64,000 bases of DNA. It comes from Aplidium turbinatum. Taxonomy: Eukaryota; Chordata; Ascidiacea; Aplousobranchia; Polyclinidae. The DNA lies in contig OU964922.1 of assembly GCA_918807975.1 (NCBI GenBank), positions 25,656,329-25,720,328 of the forward strand, written 5' to 3'. The notes under the pieces were generated by a model that did not search any database, was not told where the DNA came from, and was given only the letters and a program-made list of their open reading frames with translations. This document shows positions 35,855 through 55,756 of the stretch, in pieces. Positions within the stretch are counted from its first letter, which is position 1, and every line of letters starts with the position of its first letter. Made by a program: the position numbers and the translations under genes.

Positions 35855-36775
35855 AAATCAAGTCAATTCATTTTGTTTTGATAGAATAAATGAAGTAATG
35901 AAACAATACATTGTATGACTGTACGTTAGATCAATGTGATCAGAGTGAAAGTGGAAGACCACAAGCAGTCATCTAGTCAGCCATCACCCCATAATCATAA
36001 CCAGGCTAAAACCAGACTTTTTCTTCCCAGGTTTGAAACAAACTTTGGCAAATAAAAACACTCCATTTCTTGTGTGTGCAAGTGTGGAGTAAAATTTCAC
36101 ACGATATAAAAGATTTACCGTTCCATTGCTTTAAAAAAAATGTCTAAAACCAACTGTTACATGAATATACATGCGTACCTTATGTGCTCAATACAAAGGA
36201 TAACTTACCTTTACAGAATATCATCATATCGTACTTCTTAATCTTTGTTCTCTACAGTTAATATCAAATTGTCCTGTTTTTGTATGCTTTACATAAAAAA
36301 TGTTGCAATTCGGTGGTGGTATTCACGTTTTTCCCCGTTATTTCAGGAAAACTTTCGCAAGTGCTGTCGCCTATTATAGCACACAATCACTTATTGGTCG
36401 TTGGTTAATTCTTGGTAGCCTACCGGTAGCTGGTTTGAATCTTCATCCTCGGCTTACTCAGTCTGAGAATGGAGATTCAAACCAACAGCAGTTGTTTTTC
36501 AATCTCAGTGGCGAACCCTTTTTATCCAATCAATGATTCAATGAAGTAGTGTGCCTGCCTCTGCACACTAGTGTGTATGAATGTGTAGTTAGATTTACTG
36601 TAATTGGGTGGTGGCTGACTAGATGACTGCTTATGGTTTTTCGCTACCATCCTGATTGCGCCATAATCTAACCACCAGTTGTATAATGCATTGTTTTGAC
36701 AATTCCATTTACTCTGATTGTTTGTTAATATATGGCGCTATTAAAACAAAATAAATTGACTTGACATAATTAGAA
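35855..36775. repeat. inverted pair of a retroelement 3'-end repeat
   Basis: The minus strand of 35855-36000 and the plus strand of 36605-36775 share GGCTGACTAGATGACTGCTT and end in AAAACAAAATRAATTGACTT-type tails. This looks like two 3' ends of a LINE or SINE family in opposite orientation. Between them, near 36435-36490, SINE-tail-like words (AGATTCAAACCAAC and its complement) also face each other. Confidence 0.6.
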
Positions 36776-38674
36776 TCTGGGAATATCCATGCAGGTACGG
36801 GGACCAATGATCTGGTCAGAGGTTCTAAGCAGCTTGAAAAACTTATCATTTCATTGTTTTAAAAAAGATATAAAAGTCCTAATTTTACAAAGCAATGGAA
36901 AATCGTAATTATTGTATTTTATGAAAATCTAATTTCTGCTTATTTCTTGTAATTTTGTGTAAACGTTATCTAAAATAAATGTTTGCTTTCTTTTGGTAGG
37001 CCTATGCATTTTAATGCGCAGGAACATTGTATTTTTCTGTTAGATTTTTTTGTGTTGAAGTGACAAAATAATTATTTCTGTAGGGTGGCAATTGACTAGT
37101 AAACCGTATGGTCGTTTCGTTATCTCCCTCTCAGTATGGAAACGTGTGTCACTTTTGCAGTGCATAGGCCTATAGGCTGCAGGCTACAACTTGCATAGCC
37201 TATTTCGACCATGTAGCCTACTGATCTTATTTTTAACAAATAAACTATTGATTGATTGATAGCCCAACAATTACCTAATTTTGCAATCGTACCAATAGAT
37301 GTGCAGAGCCAGAGACACCACTTCAATGAAAGGAAATAGTTCCGCCACTGACGCTAACAAGCCGTTGTGAGAAAGTTTATTTTGTCTCACAAATGAAAAC
37401 TTATTTTGGCTTGGGTCACGGATGCCTGATTAGTGCAGACTGGAAAAATCGTAAACCTGGGGTGGCGAAAATACGAATCCTCGGTAGCTCAAACACACTA
37501 TTTCACACAACACTGTTGTCAGACTTCTAGGAGTGAATTTTTTCGAGCAAGACGAGGTCATGAACCTCCGTCCTGCTTCAAATCACTAAGCTATGTGATG
37601 GACTTCGCCTGTCAATTCATCTGGGAGGCCTAGACAGCTAGACCGTAAACTTGGAATCCTTTTTTAGGTTTTCAGCTGGCATTTTATCATAAATAGATCA
37701 ACCGCACAGTTTTCGATTTGGAAATCAATAACTAACTTAGTCTATCCGAGAATTGGTGTCAAAACGTCAACATTCTTATCTAAAACTATTAAAGTCCTCC
37801 AACTTGCAGGGTCTACAGCAGACATGGGCCGGCTGGGCCGCGTGCCAAATCCGGTCCACTAAGCCTATAAATCTGGCACTACAAATGTTAAAAGATTAGG
37901 GCATCAAATCATTTTTTTTATTCTCCACTTGCATTTTGTCAGCATTCTTTCATTACAAATCGTCCGTGAATAGCTTCAAGGTGATTTGCGAAAAAGGTCT
38001 TCGTCCTCTTGAAAGCAGATGTTTACAGATTTTCACTCCATATCTTAGCTTTCCGACCTCAAAACTTATTCAATTACAATTATTTATTTTACAATGACCT
38101 TGAAATTTCCGATATTGAAGACAAAATTTCCAGCGATAATCTACTGATCTGTCTTGTAGTTTGGTTGGTCTTTTCGTCATATTTAGGCATTCTGAATTGC
38201 GTGTGACTTTTTAAAGCGCGGCGGGGGGTCTGGGGGGCCTCCCCCAGAAAATTTTGACAAATTACATTGAATTTGGTGCGTTCTGAGCGTATTTCCAGCA
38301 AAAATTGCAATGAAAATAATCGAGATTAATGTATTGATTACCTTTACAAAGAGTTTTCACAGACATAAATTTCCATAATTAAGGTGCAAGTAGATTTTAT
38401 ATAGGCTAACAAGAAGTCTCAAATACAGGTGGAGTAGCCCTACTGTTCTTTGAAAAACTCCATGGTGTTATGGGGTGCTGGGTGTTATGACGGAGGTTTA
38501 TTAAATGTCTTCCAGCGCATACAAACAACGACAAAGTGTAAACACACGAAAATAGCACTAGAAACAGCAGTCAAACGATGATCGTTAAAACACGCATAGG
38601 AAAGTGTGTATTACTGCAGCGAAATAAAATGCATGGCTACTGCACCTGAAATGAAACAAAGGCCTTTACAAAAC
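36776..38674. other. gene-free stretch with repeat scraps
   Basis: Contains an ATTGATTGATTGAT-type retroelement tail near 37246-37259, a lone hAT-like end CAGACATGGGCCGGCTGGG near 37810, and a GTCTGGGGGGCCTCCCCCAG segment at 38227 whose right flank resembles 26570-26640. No gene recognised. Confidence 0.45.
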
Positions 38675-39372
38675 CAGGGATATCTATAACTACGGGATTG
38701 GAAACTCTATTCAGTGCTATACATCAGTAGGGTCATCACATTACTACGACTACAGAAAGATTAACAAAATAAAATACCGACTAAAAGATATACAAAATTC
38801 GATTTTACAATAATAATACAAAATACACTCCCATTGACACTTAATTGATGTATAAGAGTACATTTACGCTGCTAAAAAAAAACAATGAATCCAAAAAATA
38901 AATGAATGCAACGAGTCCAAAAACCTCCTACTATTGTTCTTTAGCATTTTGCGTACTGCAAATCGGATCAGAAGTAAATGAGGAGTGTTCAGCAATCAGT
39001 GAAATATGCTGTTGTATCATAAACTTGTTCACAGACCAATCCAGTACGAAACCAATTCGTTTACGATGTCATCAGAACTAAAACCAATAGTCATTCTGGA
39101 ATTTTTTTAAGCAGCAAACAAAATACAACATGACTGCACTAATGGAATACAAACAAATAAACAAACCAGGCAAGCGTAGACCTTACAATTTACAGCAGGA
39201 GAATTGATTGTTACACTTTTGGTTGTTCGTTTAGTCTACTACGTGCTGCCCTTTGAGGTCAATTTATGTGATTATTTATCACAGCAGCGCACAAAGAAAA
39301 GTGACCCTACTGGTGTATAAAATGGTTTTCAGTTCCACAGAGTTTCCAATCCCGTAGTTATAGATATCCCTG
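38675..39372. mobile_element. 698-bp hAT-type MITE with 8-bp TSD
   Basis: Ends CAGGGATATCTATAACTACG and its inverted copy (about 30 bp perfect, similarity extending about 60 bp), flanked by perfect TACAAAAC on both sides (38667-38674 and 39373-39380). The interior has no transposase reading frame. Confidence 0.9.
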
Positions 39373-39905
39373 TACAAAACATATACACAGCTCGGACAGG
39401 CTGTAACTTCAGCCAGGGATACTATCTGGTAGGCTACTACGCCTTGCCCCAAGGAGCAACCACAATTAAGAAGTAACACCATTCTGCCTCAAAGTGAAAT
39501 TTCTGCTGCTGGTTGCAGTTTATAGTAGCCTAAGTACCCTAGGACTACATCACATACGGTGATATTTAAAATAAACAATTTTTCTTTGTTTATTGGGGTA
39601 AAGTCACTTGTATTTACTTTATTTTGTTGAGCAGCCAACCATAGACTATAATAGTTTGGAAGATGTAATCAAACAGTAATGTCGAAGTGAATGAAGAGAC
39701 CAGGTTCAGATAATATACTGACATAGTTCTCGTAAATTTTGCCTTGAATATTATCGTTTGACCGTGTTTTTCGATACAACCCTTTTGACGTACGAAGGAA
39801 GGCGAGGGCATTGCAGCAACAAAATTGAGAGAACAACATGGCAATGACACACACAGCTAACTCAGACAGATAACAAACCACATAACACATTTAGATGTGT
39901 GATGA

Positions 39906-40009
39906 CTTACACATTTAGACGATAGTGTCTACAGTCGGTCCGGTGCCGTGAACCATGCTTACACATTTAGACGATAGTTTCTACAGTCGGTACGGTGCCG
40001 TGAACCATG
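39906..40009. repeat. 52-bp tandem duplication
   Basis: Two adjacent copies (39906-39957 and 39958-40009), each starting CTTACACATTTAGACGATAG and ending GTGCCGTGAACCATG, with two differences. A recent local duplication in intergenic DNA. Confidence 0.9.
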
Positions 40010-40139
40010 TTGTTACGAGGGCTAAGTACAAATAATTTTCACGCATAATAATACTAACATTTACACAGCACCACATCCACAGTGCAAACTATGCTCCTGG
40101 GCACTGTGCATGACAATGGTGATAAATAATACGGTACTT

Positions 40140-41640
40140 TCAATCATAATGTTCAGTGAAATAGAACGTTTTCAAGCGAGTTTTGAATTCATTTAAATTT
40201 TCAGCTTCTTTTACACAAATAGGCAAACAATTCCAGCAACTGTCAGCAACAGCTGGGAAAGTGCGATTACCATATTGTGTCTTACATGAAGGGTTGCAAA
40301 AGAGCAATGTTGAGAACGCAAAGTTCTGGCAGGTTGATAATGAACAAGCAAAGTGTCCAGAACCATGGAAAACTATATAAATTAATAGACATATTCTGAA
40401 ACGAATACGATACATTACTGGAAGCCAATGCAGGGATTTTAGTATAGGAGTAATATGCTCATGTTTACGTGTTAAAGTAATTAGTCGAGCGGCAGTATTC
40501 TGAACTCTTTAAAGACGCAAAATAGCACAATGTTATTTAACAATGAATTTGAATAATCAAGCCTGGATGTGCATGAGTTAAAGTTTTACAAGCATCAATA
40601 TTTATGAACTGTCTGATGGAACCAATATTTCTGAGATGAAAAAAGCAGATTTTAACAGTGTCACTGACAAATTTTTCCGAACACAAATGTTGATTTAATG
40701 ATACACCAAGCAATTTAATTGAATTAGAAGAAGGAATAATATTACTCAGGGTAAGGGTCATGTCGTTAAACTTTGAAATACACCGTTTTGGAGAGAATAC
40801 AATAAACTCAAATTTTTCTTGATTCAGTTTTAACATATTACAGTATAGTACACCCAATTTGAAATATCAACCAAACATTTTTGATTTTTAATACAACATA
40901 ATAAATCTTCATCAGTAACATGCAAATACAATTGTATATCATCAGCATATGAGTGGTGTTGTAAAACTCTATGTATGAAAGCCCATGTCGCTTCATGATG
41001 TCAAACAGAGGTTTGTAGAGGCAAAACCAGACAGGGCCGAGAACAGAACCCTGAGAAACTCCAGAAGAAAGGAATGTTGCAGAAGACATTGAGTTTTCAA
41101 TTGCTACAGACTGAGTTTGGTCAAAAAGATAAGGAGAGAACCAGTCAAGTGCCATTCCGCCATTCCTGTAATGTCAAAATCTGATTTGAGACGATTTATA
41201 AGAAGTTTGGGAGCTGGTATACAAGTCCCCACCCCTTGGCAACTCATGACAAAGAGGAATTGACCAAAACATGTGGATTGAAGTGTGTGAACAGTAAAGC
41301 AAAGGTAAAGTAGTTTCACCCTATAGTATATGTTTGGTCGAGTCCTGTCTTTGTCATGAGTTACCAAGGGGGGGGGGGGGGGGGGACTTGTATACCAGCT
41401 CCGAAGTTTGTGATCAATGGTAGCCTATCCAAAGCAGCTGAATGATCAAGAGAAAGTAGAACAATGCTATGATTACAGTCAAGTACAGTAGCAATATCAT
41501 TATGGATTCTTAGTAAAGCTGTTTCTGTGGAGTGATGTTGACAATAAGCAGATTGATTGATATCAAATAAATTTTGCCCGTATAAGTCCAAATGAAACTT
41601 CCAGCATAAAACTATGAGATATAGCATTTACTAAAAATTG
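40140..41640 (-). mobile_element. CR1/L2-type LINE reverse transcriptase, decayed
   Basis: Reading the minus strand from 41627: QSAYCQHHSTETALLRIHND, then LLSLDHSAALD, then LLINRLKSDFDITGMA, then SSGVSQGSVLGPVWFCLY, and a YADD-box relic (IEFYNTTHMLM), which are the ordered reverse-transcriptase blocks of a non-LTR element. The later part has LQNTAARLITLTRKHEHITP, LKSLHWLPVMYRIRF and GNRTFPAVADSCWNCLP, the usual CR1/L2 C-terminus, ending near 40140. Several frame changes are needed between these blocks (near 41130 and 40850 and between 40540 and 40415), and a MITE interrupts it at 41210-41402. 5'-truncated and dead. Confidence 0.88.
41210..41402. mobile_element. 193-bp MITE inserted in the LINE, 8-bp TSD
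   Basis: Ends GGAGCTGGTATACAAGTCC and its exact inverted copy, flanked by perfect GAAGTTTG (41202-41209 and 41403-41410). Removing the insert and one duplication rejoins the LINE reading (IDHKLLINRL). The right side contains a G homopolymer of about 20 next to TTACCAA; the left counterpart is CCCCACCCCTTGG. No coding capacity. Confidence 0.92.
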
Positions 41641-41949
41641 TATATTTAGTGGTACAAAACTTCAAAAATTGCAACTAACCTCAACTGGAATGCATTGATC
41701 GTTGCACCACTCATAGTAGTCATCATGCGAATGAAGCAATTTCAGAGAAATTAAAAACAGTTAATACAGCAGGCATGAACTCTCACAGAAGTAAAATTAC
41801 AGCGTTGTAAGGATGACTGATGAGTGTTAGATGGTATGTAGCAATAAAAATTAGCTTAAGAATGGCTCTGAACATATAATGAAAAGGTGCTTAGAAACCT
41901 AACAAGAAAAAAAAAAACTAAAACCTATATAAATCTTAGTGTAGCTACC

Positions 41950-42486
41950 ACTTTGCAAGAAACTTCTTTGCAATAATGGATCGCTACCTCATCATGACCT
42001 CTGAGTGGCAACTCAAATTTCTCACACAGTTTGATGCAGTTGATAATTTTTGATAAAATTTGCCGATTTTCTTTTACTTTCTCATTGTGGCGAGCAATTG
42101 ATTATCTGTATTCAGAATCAAGCTGGGAAGCAATATTAGCTGTATCTAAAAGAGGTAAATTTACCATGTTGTTCAAATGAAGTTGTGATTTATATATCAT
42201 GTCTTGCAATGTTTCGATTGATATGATTTAAATCTTTAATTCTAGACTTTGTCCATGATGCATCACCACCAAACAGTAAGCATGAAAAGCAAAATAATGC
42301 ATTTTTTGCACTGCAGCCACAAGTTAGTTTTGTATAAATGTTGATTAAAATGCCGGGTATAACCTTTAGCCTACTACTGCTGGATGGTGCTCTTTGTGAA
42401 ATTTCAAGAGGAGGCGTTGGCCTACCTTCAAGTTTAATATTGATCTTTTCTTGTAATGATAACCTATTGAAAGTTGTACTTTGCAA
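41950..42486 (-). pseudogene. hAT-family (ZMYM1/TTF-type) transposase relic
   Basis: Minus-strand reading gives SAKNALFCFSCLLFGGD and WTKSRIKDLNHI, the TTF-type zinc-finger start of ZMYM1-like hAT transposases, then SIARHNEKVKENRQILSKII and FELPLRGHDE, which follow it in the same families. At least one in-frame stop (near 42105) interrupts it and the catalytic domain is not seen. It lies upstream of the LINE on the same strand; whether the two were inserted together is unknown. Confidence 0.75.
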
Positions 42487-44084
42487 ATATTGAACAGAGT
42501 TGTCTATGATCAGATCAAAAAAGCTTTAACATTCAGTATAATGATGATAGCACAATTTGAAACAATAATCTTACATAAGCTATGTGTAGGTAAAATGAAA
42601 CATAGTCAGGCAGTGTAGCCAATTTAGCAGCTTAGTTAATACAATATGAGTTGCCGGTACCGGTAGGCTACTTATTTGTTTTACCTGTCTACAGTCACAG
42701 GCTACACAATTAACAATTCAAAAGGGATAAGACAGTAGGAACTAGGAATGTATCAATACTCAGGCTATAATACTTCAGACTGATTCAACATCCCACAGGT
42801 TAGTCTTAAGTGCCCTACCTGCCTATTGCTTTTGTAATCATGTATGCTAAAAATTGCTCACTGTAGACTGGTATAACAAAGTCCTCATATGCCATAAGGC
42901 AAATTTAGCCAATAAACAGCTAATTATAGGCTAAGTTATGTCAAATAATAAATATAGTCTATCGTCAATGACCGGTAAGCTGTCTAACGAACCCAGCAGT
43001 GTATGTGCTGACCTGAGCAACATTGGAACACAGTCAAACTGTTGGGAGCACAGCTCCCAGAGGCTATGCTTTTGCCTGCGTTTGTGTTCGCGTCATTGGG
43101 GTTTTCCCAAATCGTCATAATAGAAAGAACACCCTTCGTGGAGCTACTTGGTTGCTCAGCTCCACAGAGTTTCCATTCAATTTTTTAAAAAGAATGCTAA
43201 AGAGTGAATAATATGCAAGAACAGCGAAGGTAAGTTGAATCATCACGAGGACGTCGAGGAAAATTTTTGTAAGGGTATTTTCAACAAGTTCTATTTTGAT
43301 GTCAGATCGCAGAGGGAGCTGCAGCTCCACAGCTCCCTTTAACGAGCCGCCACTGCTACAGCAGTACAGCTATAATGATCATAATTAAATTTCGTTTCTT
43401 TCTAGTTTGAAAAATAAACAAAAATTCCTTGGCTATCTTGATTTCAAATCATAGACCTACCCTACTGCACGTATAAGCTAGGCGTGAGGTTTCAAGTGAT
43501 TCGGCTCTTGAATATTACTATATTTCATCACCGGTAAGAGATTGCACTTTAAAAATAAAAACTTCGACATGGCCCAGGCCAATTGTAGTCACTACAACAT
43601 GTACGTTACAAGCAAGTAAATAAACTCAATACAAAATAGCAAAAGTACGACACACGGCAAATCGGAAAGTTAAGAAAAACACATCATCCGCTTCCGTCAG
43701 TGGGTTGGTACAACGTCACAGCTGCAATGTAGTTGTTTTTCATGACCTGGAAAAATTGTTGAACATGAAACACATTGTAGCCTATCGGCATAAGCAATGA
43801 AAGTGAATGACGAACGGGTGATAGCTTAAGTTTATACAGAAAATCTTTTTAAGGATGCGTAATATTACGTTACACAAACTGAGTAAACAGACACACCATC
43901 CACAAGTCATGGCAATTTAAGGTTAGATTTAAAAGTTATTTAGTGTCTACTGTCTAGCATGAATAGATTATCTAGATTTTGGGATATCCTATCATTTTAC
44001 ATTATCAGTATCGTCGGCTGCTTAGCAGAGTTGTGAGAGCCCTGGTAAGCACTTAAAAAAACGCCGGTTTGACACCGTCTAAGA
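42487..44084. other. gene-free stretch with a hAT-like end
   Basis: On the minus strand from about 43357 it reads CAGTGGCGGCTCGTTAAAGG, followed by GGAGCTGTGGAGCTGCAGCT, resembling a hAT terminus. Its partner end is not obvious. Otherwise AT-rich, no gene recognised. Confidence 0.45.
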
Positions 44085-44637
44085 CAGGGGTCACCAAACT
44101 TTTTTCTCTGAGGGCCGGATTGCTGCGAGATTAAAAGCTGCGGGCCGGATGCAAATTGCGAAAAGGTATACAACTATTTAGAATCTCCATTGACTAGAAT
44201 TGAGCACAATAAACAACAAAGTCAGCGGTGGAATAGCAAAGTTGTGATGAAAATCGAAAGGTTGCTGATAAAGTTATCCCCTGCTGTGATACACTACAGG
44301 GCATCGTGCTCTTGAAAAAAACATTACATCTTTCCAAATTTGGCCTAGGCTGTCCCCATTTGTGGTGGCCTAATGATAAAAACAGAGCACCAACATGTAG
44401 GCTGCCTGGTGGGAAAATGTACAAATTCAACATACAACAAAGAACTATAAGAACGAACAATTTTAACAAAGAAGTGTCTATTACACAAAAAGGCAAAGCC
44501 AAAGACGATTGCTAATGCCAAGGGAAGCACATGTACAGAACTGTAGTGCAGTTGTAATTTCCGCAGCACGTGGCGGGTCTGATGAAATCAGCTCGCGGGC
44601 CGGTTCTGGCCCGCGGGCCGTAGATTGGTGACCCCTG
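44085..44637. mobile_element. 553-bp hAT MITE with 8-bp TSD
   Basis: Ends CAGGGGTCACCAAACTTTTT and inverted ATTGGTGACCCCTG, with GGGCCGGAT and GGGCCGTAG subterminal words common in animal hAT elements. Perfect GTCTAAGA on both sides (44077-44084 and 44638-44645). No transposase is retained. Confidence 0.92.
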
Positions 44638-44749
44638 GTCTAAGAGCATGTGGGTCAGTGGCTGTGTCTTTGGCAAGGCACTGAGCCGGCATGCCTTAAG
44701 ATGAACACAAAAATTAACTGCCTTGCCTTCCCATCCATTTAATTGAAAT

Positions 44750-52048
<7,299 letters not shown>

Positions 52049-52354
52049 TTATGTAACTTTTACTGTGTGTGTGCAACATGTGCTTGAGAGGTTGCTGTTT
52101 TTGTTTTCACTTGTTGACTTATAGCCTACCGTATGATATAAAGTTTGTCTTTATTACCGTAGTTTTTTTAATGTATATACATAATCGAAAGATGAATAGA
52201 CATTTTGCTTTGCAACATCTCATATGTTATTATAAGTTAGCTTGAATTGTTTGTGGATCCTATCCTTGTCTTGCATCATGGACTAATTTGACAGATGTTT
52301 GCAGGTACCGTATGTGGTACAACCCCTATTTTTCTTGAAACTCAGACAGCCTCG

Positions 52355-52655
52355 TCTATCCGCCCGTTAGATCAGTGGTTACACGTCTGGTTCAAGATCA
52401 TGCGGTGCAAGTTCGACTCTCGGGGTGTGCGCTTGAGCAGCGTGTTTCAGGACTGCTCTTCATTCAGCGGCACTGAGACAAAGGAATAATTCCTCGGCAA
52501 CAACACTTCAACAATCGGAAAAACTTCCCTCTACCAATCTCGATAACCGGCCCTGCATCAAGAGCCTCTAAAAGTATGCAAAACTACCAGGAACAACCAA
52601 TCAAGGCCTTTTCAGTCCGAGGATATATAAAGATTCAAAAAATCAAACCAACCAG
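52355..52655 (+). mobile_element. nearly full-length tRNA-derived SINE upstream of PHAF1
   Basis: CCCGTTAGATCAGTGGTTAC, GTTCGACTCTCGGGGTGTGC, CTTCAACAATCGGAAAAACT and tail words AAATCAAACCAACCAG follow in family order. It sits about 360 bp from the PHAF1 start codon, divergent from it. Confidence 0.88.
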
Positions 52656-52659
52656 CCTC

Positions 52660-55400
52660 ACAAAATGTGACTAGGCTAGTATTTGAAATAAAATAACACC
52701 AGTAAAAAGAGTTATAAACAACTGTGCCACACAGAATATAAACGCAAAATCCATCGCACTCTAAAGAATTGCAATGTTAAACATAAAGATTAGGTATTAT
52801 ACAATAAAAGTTAGGCCAATCTACAGTAACAACGCCTATTCAAGGCTGTATTCTAGTTCCAGCTGAGAAGTTGAGGTACCTTTGTTTACAAAATCAGTCA
52901 AGCGACATGTCACGTGATTTTGAAACTTCACTTCTGATTTGCACAAGGTCTCGACCCTTTCACAAACAGGGCTTTTGACTTTTTCATAGTTGCCTAGCAA
53001 ACAAAAACAGCGGGCCTTGCAATGGGTCTTCAAAAACATTGCTGGTAACTGGCCTTCTGAAAATGATTTGTTTGAACTAAAAAAAATCTTTTGAGACTTA
53101 ATCTTGGCTCTTTTCTACCCTTGTTGTAAGATAGGCCTATAAGCCTTCTTAAGAATCAACGAAGAAAAGTCTTTAATATTTTGGCTTGATGTGCTTCTGT
53201 ACGAATCACTAGAACCACGTCCTTTATTTTTTATATTCACAGCGGAAAATCATAATATCTCCGTGGGAAAGTTGTAATAAAAAATACCCGAATTCTTTCG
53301 TCTGTAGGCTATGCGATGACACCAAGCGAAACGCACTTCTGAAGCAGCCTCTTCACGAATTGTATTTCAAGACACAGGACAGCTACACGGACTGTTCCCT
53401 TCAGCATGTCCTTTCGCCTGGGTTGTGCGGACCAGTAATAGACGAGAGGCTTTGTTTTGCGCATCAGTCAGTGAAAGGTTGTACCTCTCCATAGTCCTTG
53501 AGCCCTTAAATGAATATTCCCCACAAAATTAAAAACTTTCGGGTCACACTCGGCGGCCAAGAGGTCGAAGTAGCTTTCTCAGTTGCCTACTTTGTTACAA
53601 AACTTGTTTTCTAAAATGTAGGCTAATGCTATTTAGGTGTTTTTTTAAAAAAAATTGCTTTTCTTTTAGTTTTAAACATTGGTGGACAATGAATCACTAT
53701 CCTCTAAAAATGAGCTTTCTATAGATTTTAGTTTTGTTAATAATTATGGACTTTCTGAGGTAGGCTAGCTTGTTTGAGGCAAAACGGACAATGGATGATT
53801 GGGGCAAAACGGACATATTGATATCACTTGTAAAACCAGAGGTAAAACAGCCTAATAGGCTACAAGCAATTGTTTTTTGACACGGAAATTGTTTTCCAGT
53901 GGATAGCTTGTTTGTTTTGAAGAACTGAAAGAGCAAAGATGCACTTGCTAGGCAGTGTTTGACAAACTGTTAGTTTGATTCTATTTGAATAAGACTACTG
54001 AAGAAGCTGACTTTATGTCGGCGAAAGCTTTTAAAATGACTTCACTGGTGGTCACCAAACCTGACTGTTTTTGTTCATGGATATTCATTCTAACAAGTTT
54101 ACAAAAATTTGCTTGACCTTGACCCCATGCCCGGGGCAAAACGGACACCCACAATAAAAATCCTTTTTTGTAAATAACAAAAAGAAAAACACATTAAGCT
54201 TCATTCTCTGGGCAGTTGTTATTAAATGACATTTTAATTCAAAAAGTGCAATAGGCCCAGGATATCTAATTTGTTTGCTCAAATAGAGCACTTTGAAATT
54301 AGTAGGCTATATCCGTTTTCCCCTATTATAGCAGTGGACCGGTAAGACAGTTGTTTGGGCAGGGCAACTCTCTCATTTCGATCATTGTTTCTAAGGCCCT
54401 GGAAGCATGACAGATCACCTGCATATAGTTTCAATCTCTGGTAAAAGAGTTCTACTTTGCATAATCTCAACGTTAATTTTACTATCATTCATTGACTAGC
54501 ACTACCATTTCCACTATAGCCTACGGTAGGCTACGTATATTGTTCGTAATTAAAAGCCGATTTATCTCTGTTGTGTAATAAAAACACGCGAAAAAATGTT
54601 CTAATGTCAGATATGGCATCTTCAACACTGACAAAAATCAATTTAGTCAATAATTTCTTTGCTGAAACCTATTTATTGAACGTGTAGCCTATGCGTATAA
54701 ATACCGCGTCTTGTTGTAGTGTCAAAAGTGCATTAAATGCAGTTTGAAAAGATTTCAAATCTAGTCTAGGCTACTGCATACAAGTCGTTTTTAATTTATT
54801 CAAGGGAGCATTTCTAATTATTCTATACAAGCTAAAAATGTCAGCAATAATGAATCGCTTTAATGGTGCTTTGTATGCGACACTCGATGGGACGTTGGTT
54901 CAATGCCCCTTTAGAAAAAGCTGCTTTGTCTGTGCAAGACACTAGCATGGCATGCTCAAATAATGGGGCAGCTAAGTGGATGACAACATGTCTCTTCGCA
55001 GCTTCCAGTTGTCTTTTTGTATTGCATCTCTGATAGCTGTGCTACCTGTGCACAGTTTGTTGTGGGATCAAAACAAAAATGTTTATTATTATGTCTGAGA
55101 ATTTGTCTTTCAGAAGGTTTGCATGAATTAACAACCAAAATTTTCGGTTTCACTTTCTTACAAACGAACATCATGTAGTTGGTATTCGACTTAAAGTGAA
55201 AATATCTTAATTTTTTGTCGGAATTAGAAGCAACATTTCAATCTCTCAGTAAGACCATCGTCTTTGCGATAGAGGAGCTCATTGTATTGTCAAAGTATCG
55301 AGTTTTTTGTTCTCATTTCAGGTTACACAAAAAAATAACAATTCTAACATAATCCAACTTTGTTTACAAAATAATTTGTTGTTACTATTTGTTAGTTTAC
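52660..55400. other. gene-free stretch upstream of PHAF1
   Basis: AT-rich. A minus frame at 52836-53039 (67 codons) shows no known domain. The word GGCAAAACGGACA recurs near 53780, 53805 and 54132, and TATCCGTTTTCCCC near 54308 resembles its complement, suggesting an eroded repeat. No gene recognised. Confidence 0.4.
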
Positions 55401-55405
55401 TATAG

Positions 55406-55708
55406 TTATATTATATTCTTGTTCTTCTGTTGGGACATCGACCGATCTTCATCATTGTGTTGGACATTCACGACCGTAACGCCACACATCAGGCATAGCA
55501 TCAGGCAAGCTTTGTTGTGTTGTTGAGCTCGACTAAGTTTAGTGAAGTGCATTTTGTTCTCAGGCCTTGGTGGAGATACAACACTGTTTGTTCCGGTCGC
55601 ATTTGTAACTATGGTAGTGTTACCTGAGTAATATTTTTCCCTATGCGGCATTAACGTTCCCTGTCTGCTGTGTGTACTTCGACGACGCGTAGCATACTCC
55701 AATAGCAT
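55406..55708 (-). CDS. hypothetical 100-codon protein
   Basis: An open frame with more balanced base composition than its surroundings. It has a basic N-terminus (YATRRRSTHSRQ), a short hydrophobic stretch (KACLMLCLMCGVTVVNVQ) and an acidic-polar end. I recognise no family. It could be a small single-exon gene, one exon of a larger gene, or chance. Confidence 0.25.
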   Translation of the reverse strand: MLLEYATRRRSTHSRQGTLMPHREKYYSGNTTIVTNATGTNSVVSPPRPENKMHFTKLSRAQQHNKACLMLCLMCGVTVVNVQHNDEDRSMSQQKNKNII

Positions 55709-55756
55709 ACTCCAATTCTGGGGAATTGTGATACTTTTTAAGTGCTTTTATGTTTA

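Noticed and set aside
43030-43357. Complete hAT element
   Set aside because: Only the right end resembles a hAT terminus; no matching left end or 8-bp duplication was found.
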